Positions 24,965 to 33,344 of a stretch of DNA of 64,000 nt are shown in pieces. The DNA lies in the NCBI GenBank assembly GCA_965116435.1, contig OZ220686.1, forward strand, positions 2,232,001 to 2,296,000, given 5' to 3'. The notes beneath the pieces are model-generated. The model was not told the DNA's origin and did no database searches. It saw only the letters and a list, made by a program, of their open reading frames with translations. Both the position numbers and the translations under genes were made by a program. The stretch is from VXPQ01 sp965116435. GTDB taxonomy: Bacteria > Bacteroidota > Rhodothermia > Rhodothermales > VXPQ01. Position 1 is the first letter of the stretch. Every line of letters begins with the position of its first letter.

Positions 24965-27913
24965 ATGAACCCCCATAGAATCGTAGCGGGCGCCGTTTTT
25001 CTGTTCGCACTCGTATTGTACGGGCTTACCGTAGCGCCGACGGCCTCTTTCTGGGATGCGGGCGAATTTATCGCCATCGCCAACCTGCTCGAGGTATCCC
25101 ATCCTCCGGGCGCGCCGTTTTACATGCTGGTCGGGCGCTTCTTTTCCATGTTTGCGCCCATGGGGTATGTGGCGCTTTCCGTCAACTTCGTGTCTGTGCT
25201 GGCCAGCGCCGTTACGGTGCTCCTCACGCACTTGATCATTGTCCGGCTCGTGCGCGAGTGGCATGTGCAGGAACGAGGCGACGAGGACCCATCCCCCGAA
25301 CACCGCATCGCAACCCTGGCCGGCGGCGTCATTGGAGCCATCACGTTCGCCGCTACGGATTCGTTCTGGTTCAATGCCGTCGAGGCCGAAGTGTATGGTC
25401 TGTCGATGTGCTTTACGGCCCTTGTGGTCTGGCTCGTCATGAAGTGGAGCGAAGAAACCCGCAAGGAAGAGCGGGCTTTCTCCGGGGATCAGCGTCCGGC
25501 GGGGCGGTACGCACATCGCTACCTGGTGCTCATTTCCTACTTGGTGGGCCTGGCCATCGGGGTGCATCTGCTCAACCTGCTGGCCGTATTTTTCATTGCC
25601 CTGATTGTGTATTTCACGGAAATAGAAAAGCCTTCCTGGGATATGGGGCCGCGGTGGCGCGGCATCCTGTGGACCGGATGTATTTCGGTCGTCGTGTTCC
25701 TGGTCGTGTATCCCGGCGTCGTGCAGTATTTGCCGTCCATCGCCGGGGAAACCGGGAGTCCGGTGCTGTTCGCGCTCTTCGTGATCGCCGCCGTCGTTTT
25801 CGGCGTATGGTACACGCACAAACGAGGGTGGGCTACGGCCAATCTTGCGGTCCTGAGTTTTGCGGTCGTGCTGATCGGGTATTCGACCTATGCGCTCATC
25901 TTCATTCGAAGCGCCGCAGATCCGCCTATCGACGAGAACGACCCGGAAACGACCGAGGCCATCGTTTCCTACCTGAAGCGCGAGCAGTACGGGCAATTGC
26001 CGCTCCTGAAGGGGTACGCGTTCGACGACCGGACCGGCGCCATCGATTTTTCGCAAGAAAAATTCTTCCCCCGCAGGTATTCGCCGGAACCGTCGCATCA
26101 TTCCGCCTATGCGCGGTACGATTCGGACTGGCAGTACTTTTGGGACTACCAGATTAACGATATGTACGTCCGCTACTTCCTGTGGCAATTCGTGGGGCGG
26201 GCGAGCGACGAGCAGGATGCGCCGTACGCGACCGGGTTCGGGTTTATCGACGACCGTATTTGCGAAAACCATCGTCTGGCCTCCGGGCAAGACCGATGTT
26301 TGCCGGACACGGAGTTCCAGGTCGCTCTTGAGGAGGCCGGGGCGAACGAAGGGCTTGCGACAACGCCTTCGACCCGGGCGTCCCGCAACGGGTATTATGC
26401 GTTGCCCTTGCTGCTTGGGCTACTCGGCGCCGGATTTCATTTCCGGCGGGATTGGCGGCGGGCGTTGAGCGTGCTCACCCTGTTTCTTATTACGGGTCTC
26501 GGCATTGTGGTGTATCTGAACCAGACGCCGTTCCAGCCCCGGGAGCGGGACTATGCCTATGTGGCCAGTTTCTTTGCATTTTCCTTCTGGATAGGATTGG
26601 GCGCCACCAGCCTGCTTGGTTCCTTGCGCGAACTGATCGAGAACCGGTGGGACCCCTTGAAGGTCCGCGGCGCCATGCTGGCGCTGGGCGCCTTTCTGTT
26701 CCTGGCCGTGCCTGCCTGGATGGTGCAGGAAAACTGGTTCGAGCACGACCGATCCGGCAATTACGTGGCGCCGGATTACGCCTGGAATCTGTTGAACGGG
26801 CTGGAGGAAGAAGCCATTCTGTTCACCAATGGGGACAACGATACCTTCCCGCTCTGGTATTTGCAGGAGGTCGAGGGCGAGCGCAGGGATGTGCGCGTCG
26901 TGAACCTGTCGCTCCTCAATACGCCCTGGTACATTCGGCAGCTGAAGCATCAGTGGTCGCGGGAATCGGCCCCGATTTCGTTCACCATGTCCGATGACAT
27001 GATTGACCAGATTCGCGTGGCTCCCTGGATGCCGCGGGATATCGAACTACCGGTGAATACGGATCGGTTCGAGCGGGAATCCGAGGCGTTTCTGCCCGGC
27101 GTGGCCGACACCAGTTTGATCATGAACCCGATGCGTTGGCGTCTGGAAGGTCGGCCCTACAACGACGAGTACAGCATGTTGTACGTCGCCGATCAGGCCT
27201 CGCTGGACATTGTGGCCACCAATGCGCGAGAAGGGTGGCGGCGGCCCGTGTATTTTGCGGTGACGGTCAGCCCGGACGGCCAGCTCGACCTGCAAGATTT
27301 TTTCCATCTGGAAGGCCAAGCCATGAAGATCGTCCCTGTATGGCATGGCGAACCGTTTGGGCGCGTCGTACCGTCCATCGCGCCGCGCGTGCTGGAAAAT
27401 TTCCGGTTTCGCAACCTGAACGATCCAACGGTCTATTACGACGAAACGACCCGGAGGATGGTGGACAATTACCGGAATATTTTCGCCCACACCGCCCAGT
27501 CGCTTGCCTTGGCCGGCGAAGGGGAAGAGGCGGGCGCCTTGCTCGACACGCTGATGGCGAAGGTGCCGTTCGATACGATTCCTGGCGACGAGCAATCGTA
27601 TCTGTTGCTGGCTCGGGCGTATTTCGAAGCCGGCTATGTCGAAAAGGCGGTGGACGTCGCAAAAGGCGCCGAACCCATGCTGTTGCGGCGCCTTGAGCGC
27701 GCGTCGGCCCCTCGCGAACTGGAACGCGCGGGATCGTATTTGCAAATACTTCGGGGCATTTATCTCCAGGTGAACGACTACGAAGCAGCGGCAGCGCTCA
27801 GCGGACGCCTCGCGGACATTTTCGAAGATTCCACGCTTAGCAGGTCTGCGGAAGAGTATCGGGAAGCGGACGAGCGCTACGAAGCATTGCTTGGGGAAGA
27901 CAGCCTCGAATAG
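24965..27913 (+). CDS. DUF2723 membrane glycosyltransferase (GT117 type)
   Basis: A 982-residue membrane protein. The DUF2723 N-terminal half has about ten helices; the first loop contains TASFWDAGEFIAIANLLEV with the acidic residues typical of GT-C glycosyltransferases, followed by SHPPGAPFYMLVGR. The eukaryotic relative TMEM260 is an O-mannosyltransferase, so protein or lipid glycosylation is the likely activity. The C-terminal part (about 750-980) is soluble with TPR-like helices. The start is taken at ATG 24965; a GTG two codons upstream is possible. Confidence 0.88.
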   Translation: MNPHRIVAGAVFLFALVLYGLTVAPTASFWDAGEFIAIANLLEVSHPPGAPFYMLVGRFFSMFAPMGYVALSVNFVSVLASAVTVLLTHLIIVRLVREWHVQERGDEDPSPEHRIATLAGGVIGAITFAATDSFWFNAVEAEVYGLSMCFTALVVWLVMKWSEETRKEERAFSGDQRPAGRYAHRYLVLISYLVGLAIGVHLLNLLAVFFIALIVYFTEIEKPSWDMGPRWRGILWTGCISVVVFLVVYPGVVQYLPSIAGETGSPVLFALFVIAAVVFGVWYTHKRGWATANLAVLSFAVVLIGYSTYALIFIRSAADPPIDENDPETTEAIVSYLKREQYGQLPLLKGYAFDDRTGAIDFSQEKFFPRRYSPEPSHHSAYARYDSDWQYFWDYQINDMYVRYFLWQFVGRASDEQDAPYATGFGFIDDRICENHRLASGQDRCLPDTEFQVALEEAGANEGLATTPSTRASRNGYYALPLLLGLLGAGFHFRRDWRRALSVLTLFLITGLGIVVYLNQTPFQPRERDYAYVASFFAFSFWIGLGATSLLGSLRELIENRWDPLKVRGAMLALGAFLFLAVPAWMVQENWFEHDRSGNYVAPDYAWNLLNGLEEEAILFTNGDNDTFPLWYLQEVEGERRDVRVVNLSLLNTPWYIRQLKHQWSRESAPISFTMSDDMIDQIRVAPWMPRDIELPVNTDRFERESEAFLPGVADTSLIMNPMRWRLEGRPYNDEYSMLYVADQASLDIVATNAREGWRRPVYFAVTVSPDGQLDLQDFFHLEGQAMKIVPVWHGEPFGRVVPSIAPRVLENFRFRNLNDPTVYYDETTRRMVDNYRNIFAHTAQSLALAGEGEEAGALLDTLMAKVPFDTIPGDEQSYLLLARAYFEAGYVEKAVDVAKGAEPMLLRRLERASAPRELERAGSYLQILRGIYLQVNDYEAAAALSGRLADIFEDSTLSRSAEEYREADERYEALLGEDSLE

Positions 27914-27916
27914 GCC

Positions 27917-27948
27917 GTGCCCGGCGCCGGCGCCCGCACAAGTTTTTT
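27917..27948 (+). terminator. Likely intrinsic terminator after the DUF2723 gene
   Basis: A GC-rich inverted repeat (GTGC and GGCGCC pairing with GGCGCC and GCAC across 27917-27939) is followed by six T residues (27943-27948), four bases after the stop codon. This fits a rho-independent terminator separating the gene from the cold-shock gene. Confidence 0.5.
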
Positions 27949-27965
27949 GCGCCCGCCTGAAAAAT

Positions 27966-27993
27966 TTGCAAAAAGGGTTGGTTTGATATAATT
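27966..27993 (+). promoter_or_regulatory. Cold-shock gene promoter
   Basis: TATAAT at 27988-27993 with TTTGCA at 27966-27971 (16-base spacing) lies in a very AT-rich block. This leaves a 5' untranslated leader of roughly 110 bases before the cold-shock ATG at 28113, consistent with the long, structured leaders known for cold-shock mRNAs. Confidence 0.55.
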
Positions 27994-28112
27994 TTTTATT
28001 GTATATTATTTATGCGCCGGATTTTTGCCGAGGACTTCGGAGCAACTCGCGAACATTTTGCGGCAGGCAGACCGCTTGCCGCCGAACCACCCCGAATTCC
28101 AAAAACATTGTC

Positions 28113-28409
28113 ATGAGTACGCACCAGAGCGTCGTAAAATGGTTCGACGCCAAAAGAGGTTACGGCTTTATCGTAAATCCGGACGGAGGAGCAGACATTT
28201 TTGTGCATTACTCCTCGATCCAGAGCCAGGAGCGGTTCAAAACCTTGCGCAAGGAGCAAGGCGTTACGTTCGAGCTGGAGGAAGGCGCCAAGGGGCTGCA
28301 CGCCGTGAACGTCATCCCCGGCGAGGACGAGGAGGGCTATGCCGATTACTCCTGGGAAGAAGGCGATCCGCCCCCTGAGCCAGAGGAATATTCCGACGAG
28401 CCGTACTAA
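28113..28409 (+). CDS. Cold-shock domain protein with acidic tail
   Basis: A 98-residue protein with one cold-shock domain (residues 1-68) binding single-stranded nucleic acid. RNP1-like KRGYGFIV and RNP2-like IFVHYSSI are present. The last 30 residues (EDEEGYADYSWEEGDPPPEPEE) form an acidic tail not found in the classic 66-70 residue proteins. The start is ATG 28113; an in-frame upstream start would translate the AT-rich leader and is rejected. A regulatory role on RNA structure is expected. Confidence 0.92.
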   Translation: MSTHQSVVKWFDAKRGYGFIVNPDGGADIFVHYSSIQSQERFKTLRKEQGVTFELEEGAKGLHAVNVIPGEDEEGYADYSWEEGDPPPEPEEYSDEPY

Positions 28410-28465
28410 GGCCCGCGGCCCGTTTCCTTGATCGGTCGTTTGTTTTTTGCAGGCGCGTTCCTGTT

Positions 28466-28921
28466 ATGCCTTTCGCATTTTCCGACAAGGACTTCGATCG
28501 TATTGCCGCCGTGCTGGGCGTCCCGGCTCGGCGCGAGTCTGCCTTGGTTCGCTATGAACTGCTGGACGAGGCAAGCGGTCGGCGGCTCTCGCTGGAAATT
28601 ACCCCCGATCTGGACTTGCCGGGCGAGGTAGGGGAAGACCAGGCCGATAACCTCATTTCCGTATACGCTATCGGTTCGTTCCTGCAACTCCAGGGATGTA
28701 CGGGCTTCATTGCCAGCGAAGAACTGGGCGAAGTCCTGTTTTTTGCGCGCCGGGGAGGCGTTGCGCATGGGCTTGTGGTCGAACGGGAGGCGGGATGCTC
28801 GCTGTATTCGAACGTGGACGAACGATTGCTTTCCGCCGATTTCACGCAATTGGCCCCGGAACTCGTCATGAGTAGCGTTGCGCTCTCTATGACGGAGACG
28901 CTCTTCGACGACCTTCGTTGA
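28466..28921 (+). CDS. Unknown protein, 151 aa
   Basis: A soluble acidic protein beginning MPFAFSDKDFDRIAAVLGV. The pattern of alternating strands and helices (LVRYELLDEASGRRLSLEI, GGVAHGLVVEREAGCSLYSN) suggests an alpha/beta fold. No family is recognised. The stop overlaps the ybeY start (TGATG), so the two are probably co-translated. Confidence 0.7.
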   Translation: MPFAFSDKDFDRIAAVLGVPARRESALVRYELLDEASGRRLSLEITPDLDLPGEVGEDQADNLISVYAIGSFLQLQGCTGFIASEELGEVLFFARRGGVAHGLVVEREAGCSLYSNVDERLLSADFTQLAPELVMSSVALSMTETLFDDLR

Positions 28922-29388
28922 TGTACGGGGACGATGTCACGGTAGCGTTGCAGCATGCGTCCTGCGGGCTTCCGGCGGATCGTTTTCGTCGCGTGTTGAC
29001 GCATGTGCTGTCCGCCGAGGGCGTTGCGGTTCGCCATCTTGCGCTGGTGGTGGCCTCCCGCGAGACCGTGCAGGATTTGCACCGCCGCTACCTGAACCGC
29101 GACGAGCCTACGGACGTGCTGGCCTTTGACTATGGTTCCGAACAGGCGGACTCGTCGGAGACCTCCGGGACGGCGCAGGCGGTGGACGGAGAAATCTACA
29201 TCGATTTCGATACGGCCCGCGAACGTTGCCGGGAATTCGGGGCGGACGAAGAGGGGGAAGCCATGCGCTATGCGGTCCACGGCCTCTTGCACCTGATGGG
29301 CTACCGCGACAAATCTCCGGCGGACAAGGCGAGGATGCGCGCGCTCGAAGATCAATACTTGCGCGCAACGGGATATTTTTCGGCGTGA
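28921..29388 (+). CDS. ybeY: Endoribonuclease YbeY
   Basis: A 155-residue metal-dependent rRNA maturation and ribosome quality-control RNase. The core HGLLHLMGYRD (near residue 120) gives the two metal-binding histidines. The third His of the HxxxHxxxxxH pattern is Asp (GYRDKS instead of GYDH), a variation I believe is common in Bacteroidota. NRDEPTDVLAFDY is the other family signature. The start is placed at ATG 28921, overlapping the previous stop; a TTG one codon earlier is less likely. Confidence 0.92.
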   Translation: MYGDDVTVALQHASCGLPADRFRRVLTHVLSAEGVAVRHLALVVASRETVQDLHRRYLNRDEPTDVLAFDYGSEQADSSETSGTAQAVDGEIYIDFDTARERCREFGADEEGEAMRYAVHGLLHLMGYRDKSPADKARMRALEDQYLRATGYFSA

Positions 29389-29509
29389 GGGCAGAAAAAT
29401 TCTGTTTTTATCGCTGTATCCTTTGCTAATTTCCCGTCAATTCCGTAATACGAAGGGGTGTGCGTTTGCGCACTATCGCCAAGGTTGTTCGACGCAAGGA
29501 GGGTATCCT

Positions 29510-29824
29510 ATGCAAACACAGATTACGGCCCGTCATTTCGATGCTTCTTCGGACCTCAAGGAATACGTCGCGGCCCGGCTGGCGAAGCTGGAGCAGGTAT
29601 ACGACGGCATCACAGAGGTCCGCATCGTATTCTCCGGGAATGGCCACCCGGACAAGGTCAAATCCGCGGAGGTTATCGTGCATGTGTACCAGCAGACGCT
29701 TACGGCCCGGAGCGACGGCGCTACGCACGAGGAAGCCCTCGACGAATGTACGCGGATGCTTCGCCGACGGCTCAAGAAGTACAAGGCACGGTTGCGTTCC
29801 ACCAACCAACATTATCAGAAATAG
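29510..29824 (+). CDS. hpf: Ribosome hibernation promoting factor, short form
   Basis: A 104-residue HPF/RaiA-type protein that binds the 30S subunit and silences ribosomes in stationary phase. MQTQITARHFDASSDLKEYV and the basic C-terminal helix RMLRRRLKKYKARLR are typical. A strong AAGGAGGG (29496-29503) precedes ATG 29510 and rules out the upstream in-frame start. The C-terminal extension of long HPF is absent. Confidence 0.92.
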   Translation: MQTQITARHFDASSDLKEYVAARLAKLEQVYDGITEVRIVFSGNGHPDKVKSAEVIVHVYQQTLTARSDGATHEEALDECTRMLRRRLKKYKARLRSTNQHYQK

Positions 29825-29827
29825 GGT

Positions 29828-30988
29828 ATGTCTACGTCCATGACGCTGGCGCAGCGCCTTGAGGCGAATCGCGATCTCGCGTTCGATCTGCTGCGTATCT
29901 ATCTCGGGGCTGGGCTTTTTGTCCGCGGCCTGTTTTTTTTGATTCGTCCTGACGCGTTTGCGGCGCTGGTAGCAGGCAGCGAGGCCTCCATCCTTGCTTC
30001 GCCCGCCGTCATGTATATCGTGACGGGCGTACATCTGCTGGGCGGGGCCATGCTGGTCGTTGGACTGTATACCCGCCTGGCGGCCTTGTCGCAAGCACCG
30101 ATTCTCGCAGGGGCTGTTTTTCTGGTCCACTTCCGGGGGAGTTTGTTCGCGGCGGGCCAGTCGTTCGAATTTTCGGCGCTTGTGCTGTTTCTGCTGATTC
30201 CGATTTTCCTGCACGGCTCCGGTCGCTGGTCCGTGGATGCTTCCTGGAGCGCGCGGCGCTTTGTTCCGTTTCGTTCGATTGGCGAACGGCTGGAACGTCT
30301 GGGCAACATTGCGTTCGAACTGCTCAGGATTTATCTCGGCGTCGGGTTGTTTGCGCGGGGCATTCTGTTTATTTCGAACTCGTCTGCGTTTATTGATTTG
30401 CTCGGCCCCTCGTCGTCCGCGTGGCTTACGTCCGTCGTGCTGATCCATTATGTGGCGTTGTCTCACCTTGTGGGCGGGGTTATGATTGCGGTCGGTCTTT
30501 TTACGCGCGTCGCGGCGCTGGCTCAGCTGCCCATCCTGATCGGGGCCGTTTTCGTGGTGCACTTGCAGGGCGGATTGCTGGCCTCCACGCAGTCGCTGGA
30601 GTTTTCGGCCCTGGTGTTGTTTTTGCTGATCCTTCTGGTCTTGTGGGGGTCCGGCAGGCTATCGGTAGACAAGCACATCGTGGAGCGCCCGGCGGGTGCG
30701 GAGCATTATCGCCATGCGCAGGCGCTGGGCAAGGAGGCCACCGAAGCGGAAGCACTCCTTCCGTCCGAGTTTTCTCCGACGCCCGCCGCGGCCTGTTCCT
30801 GCGGCCATGGCGAGGATCACCCCCGGGTCTCTCCGCATATTCGCTACGGCATGTTCAGCGCGGTGTACTTCCTGGTGGGCGTGACCGGCCCGCCTCGTGA
30901 AGTCGTGTTTCGGTGCAGAGACTGCGGCGAAATCGTGGCCAAAACCAGGAAGCCGGAGGCCTTGCGGCGGTATCGGTATCAGCGGTAG
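29828..30988 (+). CDS. Tandem DoxX-like membrane protein with C-terminal zinc-ribbon
   Basis: A 386-residue protein. Residues about 15-140 and 155-285 are two similar four-helix DoxX-like units; each begins LLRIYLG-GLF-RG and contains HLLGGAMLVVGL or HLVGGVMIAVGL and a terminal S-FEFSALVLFLL or S-LEFSALVLFLL. This is an internal duplication. The C-terminal 100 residues are soluble, with CSCGH and CRDCG pairs that could bind zinc. It lies 3 bases after hpf. DoxX proteins are linked to quinone or thiol redox; the exact role here is unknown. Confidence 0.8.
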   Translation: MSTSMTLAQRLEANRDLAFDLLRIYLGAGLFVRGLFFLIRPDAFAALVAGSEASILASPAVMYIVTGVHLLGGAMLVVGLYTRLAALSQAPILAGAVFLVHFRGSLFAAGQSFEFSALVLFLLIPIFLHGSGRWSVDASWSARRFVPFRSIGERLERLGNIAFELLRIYLGVGLFARGILFISNSSAFIDLLGPSSSAWLTSVVLIHYVALSHLVGGVMIAVGLFTRVAALAQLPILIGAVFVVHLQGGLLASTQSLEFSALVLFLLILLVLWGSGRLSVDKHIVERPAGAEHYRHAQALGKEATEAEALLPSEFSPTPAAACSCGHGEDHPRVSPHIRYGMFSAVYFLVGVTGPPREVVFRCRDCGEIVAKTRKPEALRRYRYQR

Positions 30989-31066
30989 GGGTGCGGGTGG
31001 GACGGTTAGAGGTGGTTCGGGTTCGTCGTACAGCGTTTCCGGGGTTTTAAGGTGTAGGTTGTCGCT

Positions 31067-32170
31067 ATGAGTCAAACATTCGATTTTGAAAATCTCGTCG
31101 AATTGTTTCGGCGAACCCACGAGGAGGCGCGACACTCGGCCGCACGGGCTATTGATAGCTCACTCGTGGTGCGGAACTGGCTGTTCGGCTGGTATATCGT
31201 CGAGTATGAACAGCATGGCGCGGATAGGGCGGAATATGGCAAAGGATTGATTGCCAAGTTGTCTGACCGGCTGAAGTCCAGTGGAATTAAAGGGGGGTCG
31301 CCCACAAATTTGTGGAAGTTCCGCGAGTTCTACCATGTCTATTCCGAGATTCCACAGACAGCGTCTGTGGAATTCACTGAACCGTCCGACAACCGGTTTG
31401 TCCAGATTCCACAGACACTGTCTGTGGAATTGGCAAAGCGATTCTCCCTTGCATGGTCCCATTACGTTACCCTGCTGACCATCAACAATTCCGAAGCGCG
31501 TCGCTTCTATGAGATTGAGGCGGCGGGCAACGACTGGAGCGTGCGTGAACTCAAGCGGCAGATTGACAGCTCCCTATACGAGCGGCTGGCGCTCAGTCGC
31601 GACAAGAAGGAAGTGCACCGGCTGGCCAAGGAGGGACAGGTGATCGAGAAGGCATCAGACCTGATCAAGAACCCTCTGGTGCTGGAGTTTCTCGGGTTGG
31701 AGGAAAAGCCTGTCTATTCAGAAAGCGAATTGGAAACGGCGATCATCGACCGGCTCCAGCACTTCTTGCTGGAGTTGGGTAAAGGCTTCCTGTTCGAGGC
31801 GCGGCAGAAGCGGTTTACTTTCGACAACAAGCATTTTCGCGTGGACCTCGTTTTCTACAACCGGCTACTGCGCTGCTATGTGCTGATTGACCTCAAACGC
31901 GGCGAACTGACCCATCAGGATTTGGGACAGATGCAGATGTATGTCAATTACTTTGACCGCTACGTGAAGACGGACGACGAACTTCCGACCATCGGAATTT
32001 TGCTTTGCGGTGACAAGAACGACGCCGTGGTTGAGTTGACGCTACCGGAAGAAGCCAATATCTACGCGTCGAAATACCAACTCTATCTGCCATCGAAACA
32101 GGAACTTGTAGCCCAATTGGAGAGCATCCGGAGAGAGTTGAACTATCGGGAAGGCGAAGGGGATGAATAG
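31067..32170 (+). CDS. DUF1016 (YhcG-like) PD-(D/E)xK nuclease
   Basis: A 367-residue protein. The N-terminal DUF1016_N helical domain (about 15-165, including GGSPTNLWKFREFY and RFSLAWSHYVTLL) is followed by the DUF1016 nuclease (about 200-350) with the catalytic set VDLVFYNRLL...VLIDLKRG. These genes usually lie inside type I restriction operons. A duplicated motif IPQT-SVE at about residues 94-122 is encoded by two near-identical palindromes. The following DNA holds remnants of two further genes, so this is the surviving member of a decayed locus. Confidence 0.93.
   Translation: MSQTFDFENLVELFRRTHEEARHSAARAIDSSLVVRNWLFGWYIVEYEQHGADRAEYGKGLIAKLSDRLKSSGIKGGSPTNLWKFREFYHVYSEIPQTASVEFTEPSDNRFVQIPQTLSVELAKRFSLAWSHYVTLLTINNSEARRFYEIEAAGNDWSVRELKRQIDSSLYERLALSRDKKEVHRLAKEGQVIEKASDLIKNPLVLEFLGLEEKPVYSESELETAIIDRLQHFLLELGKGFLFEARQKRFTFDNKHFRVDLVFYNRLLRCYVLIDLKRGELTHQDLGQMQMYVNYFDRYVKTDDELPTIGILLCGDKNDAVVELTLPEEANIYASKYQLYLPSKQELVAQLESIRRELNYREGEGDE
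31302..31430 (+). repeat. Palindromes inside the DUF1016 gene
   Basis: Two 25-base perfect inverted repeats lie 57 bases apart and in frame: 31349-31373 (arms ATTCCACAGAC / GTCTGTGGAAT, centre AGC) and 31406-31430 (arms ATTCCACAGACA / TGTCTGTGGAAT, one-base centre). A shorter palindrome, CCACAAATTTGTGG, is at 31302-31315. The two long copies are almost identical to each other and encode the repeated peptide IPQT-SVE, in the hinge between N- and C-terminal domains. Confidence 0.85.
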
Positions 32171-32434
32171 CGGGCAAGGAACAATGGGCAGCCAGAGTCG
32201 CAGCCAGACCGAGAGAAATCCAAGGGAAAAACTAGGGAGAAAACTAGGGAGAAAATCTTGTCCCTGATTGCCGCCGATTCCTCAATTACTATAAAAGAGA
32301 TGGCGAACCGGCTCGAAATTACGCCCAAGGGAATCGAGTGGCAGATTCGTGAGATGAAACGAATGGGTATCCTTGAGCGGATCGGGCCCGACAGAGGCGG
32401 GTATTGGAAAATAATGGACACAGACAATGAGTAA
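32171..32434 (+). pseudogene. Winged-helix C-terminal remnant (AlbA_2/RecG-like regulator)
   Basis: Directly after the DUF1016 stop, and in the same frame, an 87-codon open stretch without a proper start encodes EKTREKILSLIAADSSITIK and then MANRLEITPKGIEWQIREMK, ending GPDRGGYWKIMDTDNE. This is the winged-helix tail of the ATP-binding AlbA_2-type regulators that often sit in hsd operons. The N-terminal body is missing. It is most simply a deletion remnant whose 5' part was lost at the fusion point with the DUF1016 gene. Confidence 0.65.
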
Positions 32435-32507
32435 GGTCGGCGAACGGGAAATCCACAGGGACGCACTCAATCGGGCGCCGCTCGCGCATGCGGACTGGCG
32501 TTACTGA
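32427..32507 (+). pseudogene. Possible second hsdR start remnant
   Basis: An ATG overlaps the stop of the winged-helix remnant (ATGAGTAA) and reads MSKVGERE, the usual opening of another HsdR subfamily, before the frame runs into unrelated sequence and stops after 26 codons. Only about eight residues match, so the assignment is tentative. The order DUF1016, regulator, hsdR is a known type I locus order and supports it. The following stretch to 32634 shows no gene. Confidence 0.4.
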
Positions 32508-32634
32508 TTCGTTCGGCCTGCTCGCCGATGGAATCAGGCGATGGGGTACATCCTATTGCGAGCCCAGGATGCCCACCGGCAGTTCTTCGGAATTTCCGAA
32601 TAACTGCATAGCCATCGGCTGTTTTCCGCGCCCC

Positions 32635-33327
32635 TCATTCCCCCCAAATATCCATCGTGACCCCCGCGCCCGCTACGATTAGTACGATTTCCCCCCGAAC
32701 TTTCGGTTGTTTTTCGAGGAGGGCGGCCAATTCGCCCAGCGTGCCCCGCTGGATTTCCTCGAACTTTTTGGTTATTTCCCGTGCGAAGGCGGCGGGCCGG
32801 TCGGGGCCGAACAGTTCCGCAAACTGGCGCAGCGCGGCGGCGGCCCGGTGCGGCGATTCGTAGAAAACCATGGTCCGGGGTTCGTTCTGGAGTGCTTCGA
32901 GCCGCGTCCGCCGCCCCTTTTTCGCGGGCAGAAACCCTTCGAAAACGAATCGCTCCGCGGGCAGCGCCGAAACGGTAAGCGCCGGTATGACGGCGGTAGC
33001 GCCGGGGAGCGCCTCCACGGAAACGCCGTGTTGCATGCAGGCCCGCACCAGATAGAATCCCGGGTCCGAAATTCCCGGCGACCCGGCGTCGCTTACGAGG
33101 GCCACGCGTTCTCCCGCCTGCATTCGCGCAATGAGGTCCGGCGTTCGGCGCCGTTCGTTGTGCGCATGGTAACTGATGGTCGGGACGTTGATTTCATAGC
33201 GGGCAAGGAGGACGCCCGACGTGCGCGTGTCCTCGCATGCGATCAGGTCTGCTTCCTTCAGAATGCGGAGGGCGCGCAGCGTAATATCCTCCAGGTTGCC
33301 GATGGGCGTGGGGACGAGATACAGCAT
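32635..33327 (-). CDS. rsmI: 16S rRNA 2'-O-ribose C1402 methyltransferase RsmI
   Basis: A 230-residue SAM-dependent tetrapyrrole-methylase-fold enzyme that 2'-O-methylates C1402 of 16S rRNA. The start MLYLVPTPIGNLEDITLRAL at 33327 matches the family N-terminus; the longer frame upstream is not coding. Key motifs: CEDTRTSG, VSDAGSPGISDPG and LPGATAVIPAL. The C-terminal helical extension found in some RsmI proteins is short. It lies 17 bases after the LptF/G gene on the same strand. Confidence 0.95.
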   Translation of the reverse strand: MLYLVPTPIGNLEDITLRALRILKEADLIACEDTRTSGVLLARYEINVPTISYHAHNERRRTPDLIARMQAGERVALVSDAGSPGISDPGFYLVRACMQHGVSVEALPGATAVIPALTVSALPAERFVFEGFLPAKKGRRTRLEALQNEPRTMVFYESPHRAAAALRQFAELFGPDRPAAFAREITKKFEEIQRGTLGELAALLEKQPKVRGEIVLIVAGAGVTMDIWGE

Positions 33328-33344
33328 CGGGCGGCAGGCAGTCG

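Noticed and set aside
32488..32682. 64-codon plus frame before rsmI
   Set aside because: No protein-like features and it overlaps the end of rsmI.
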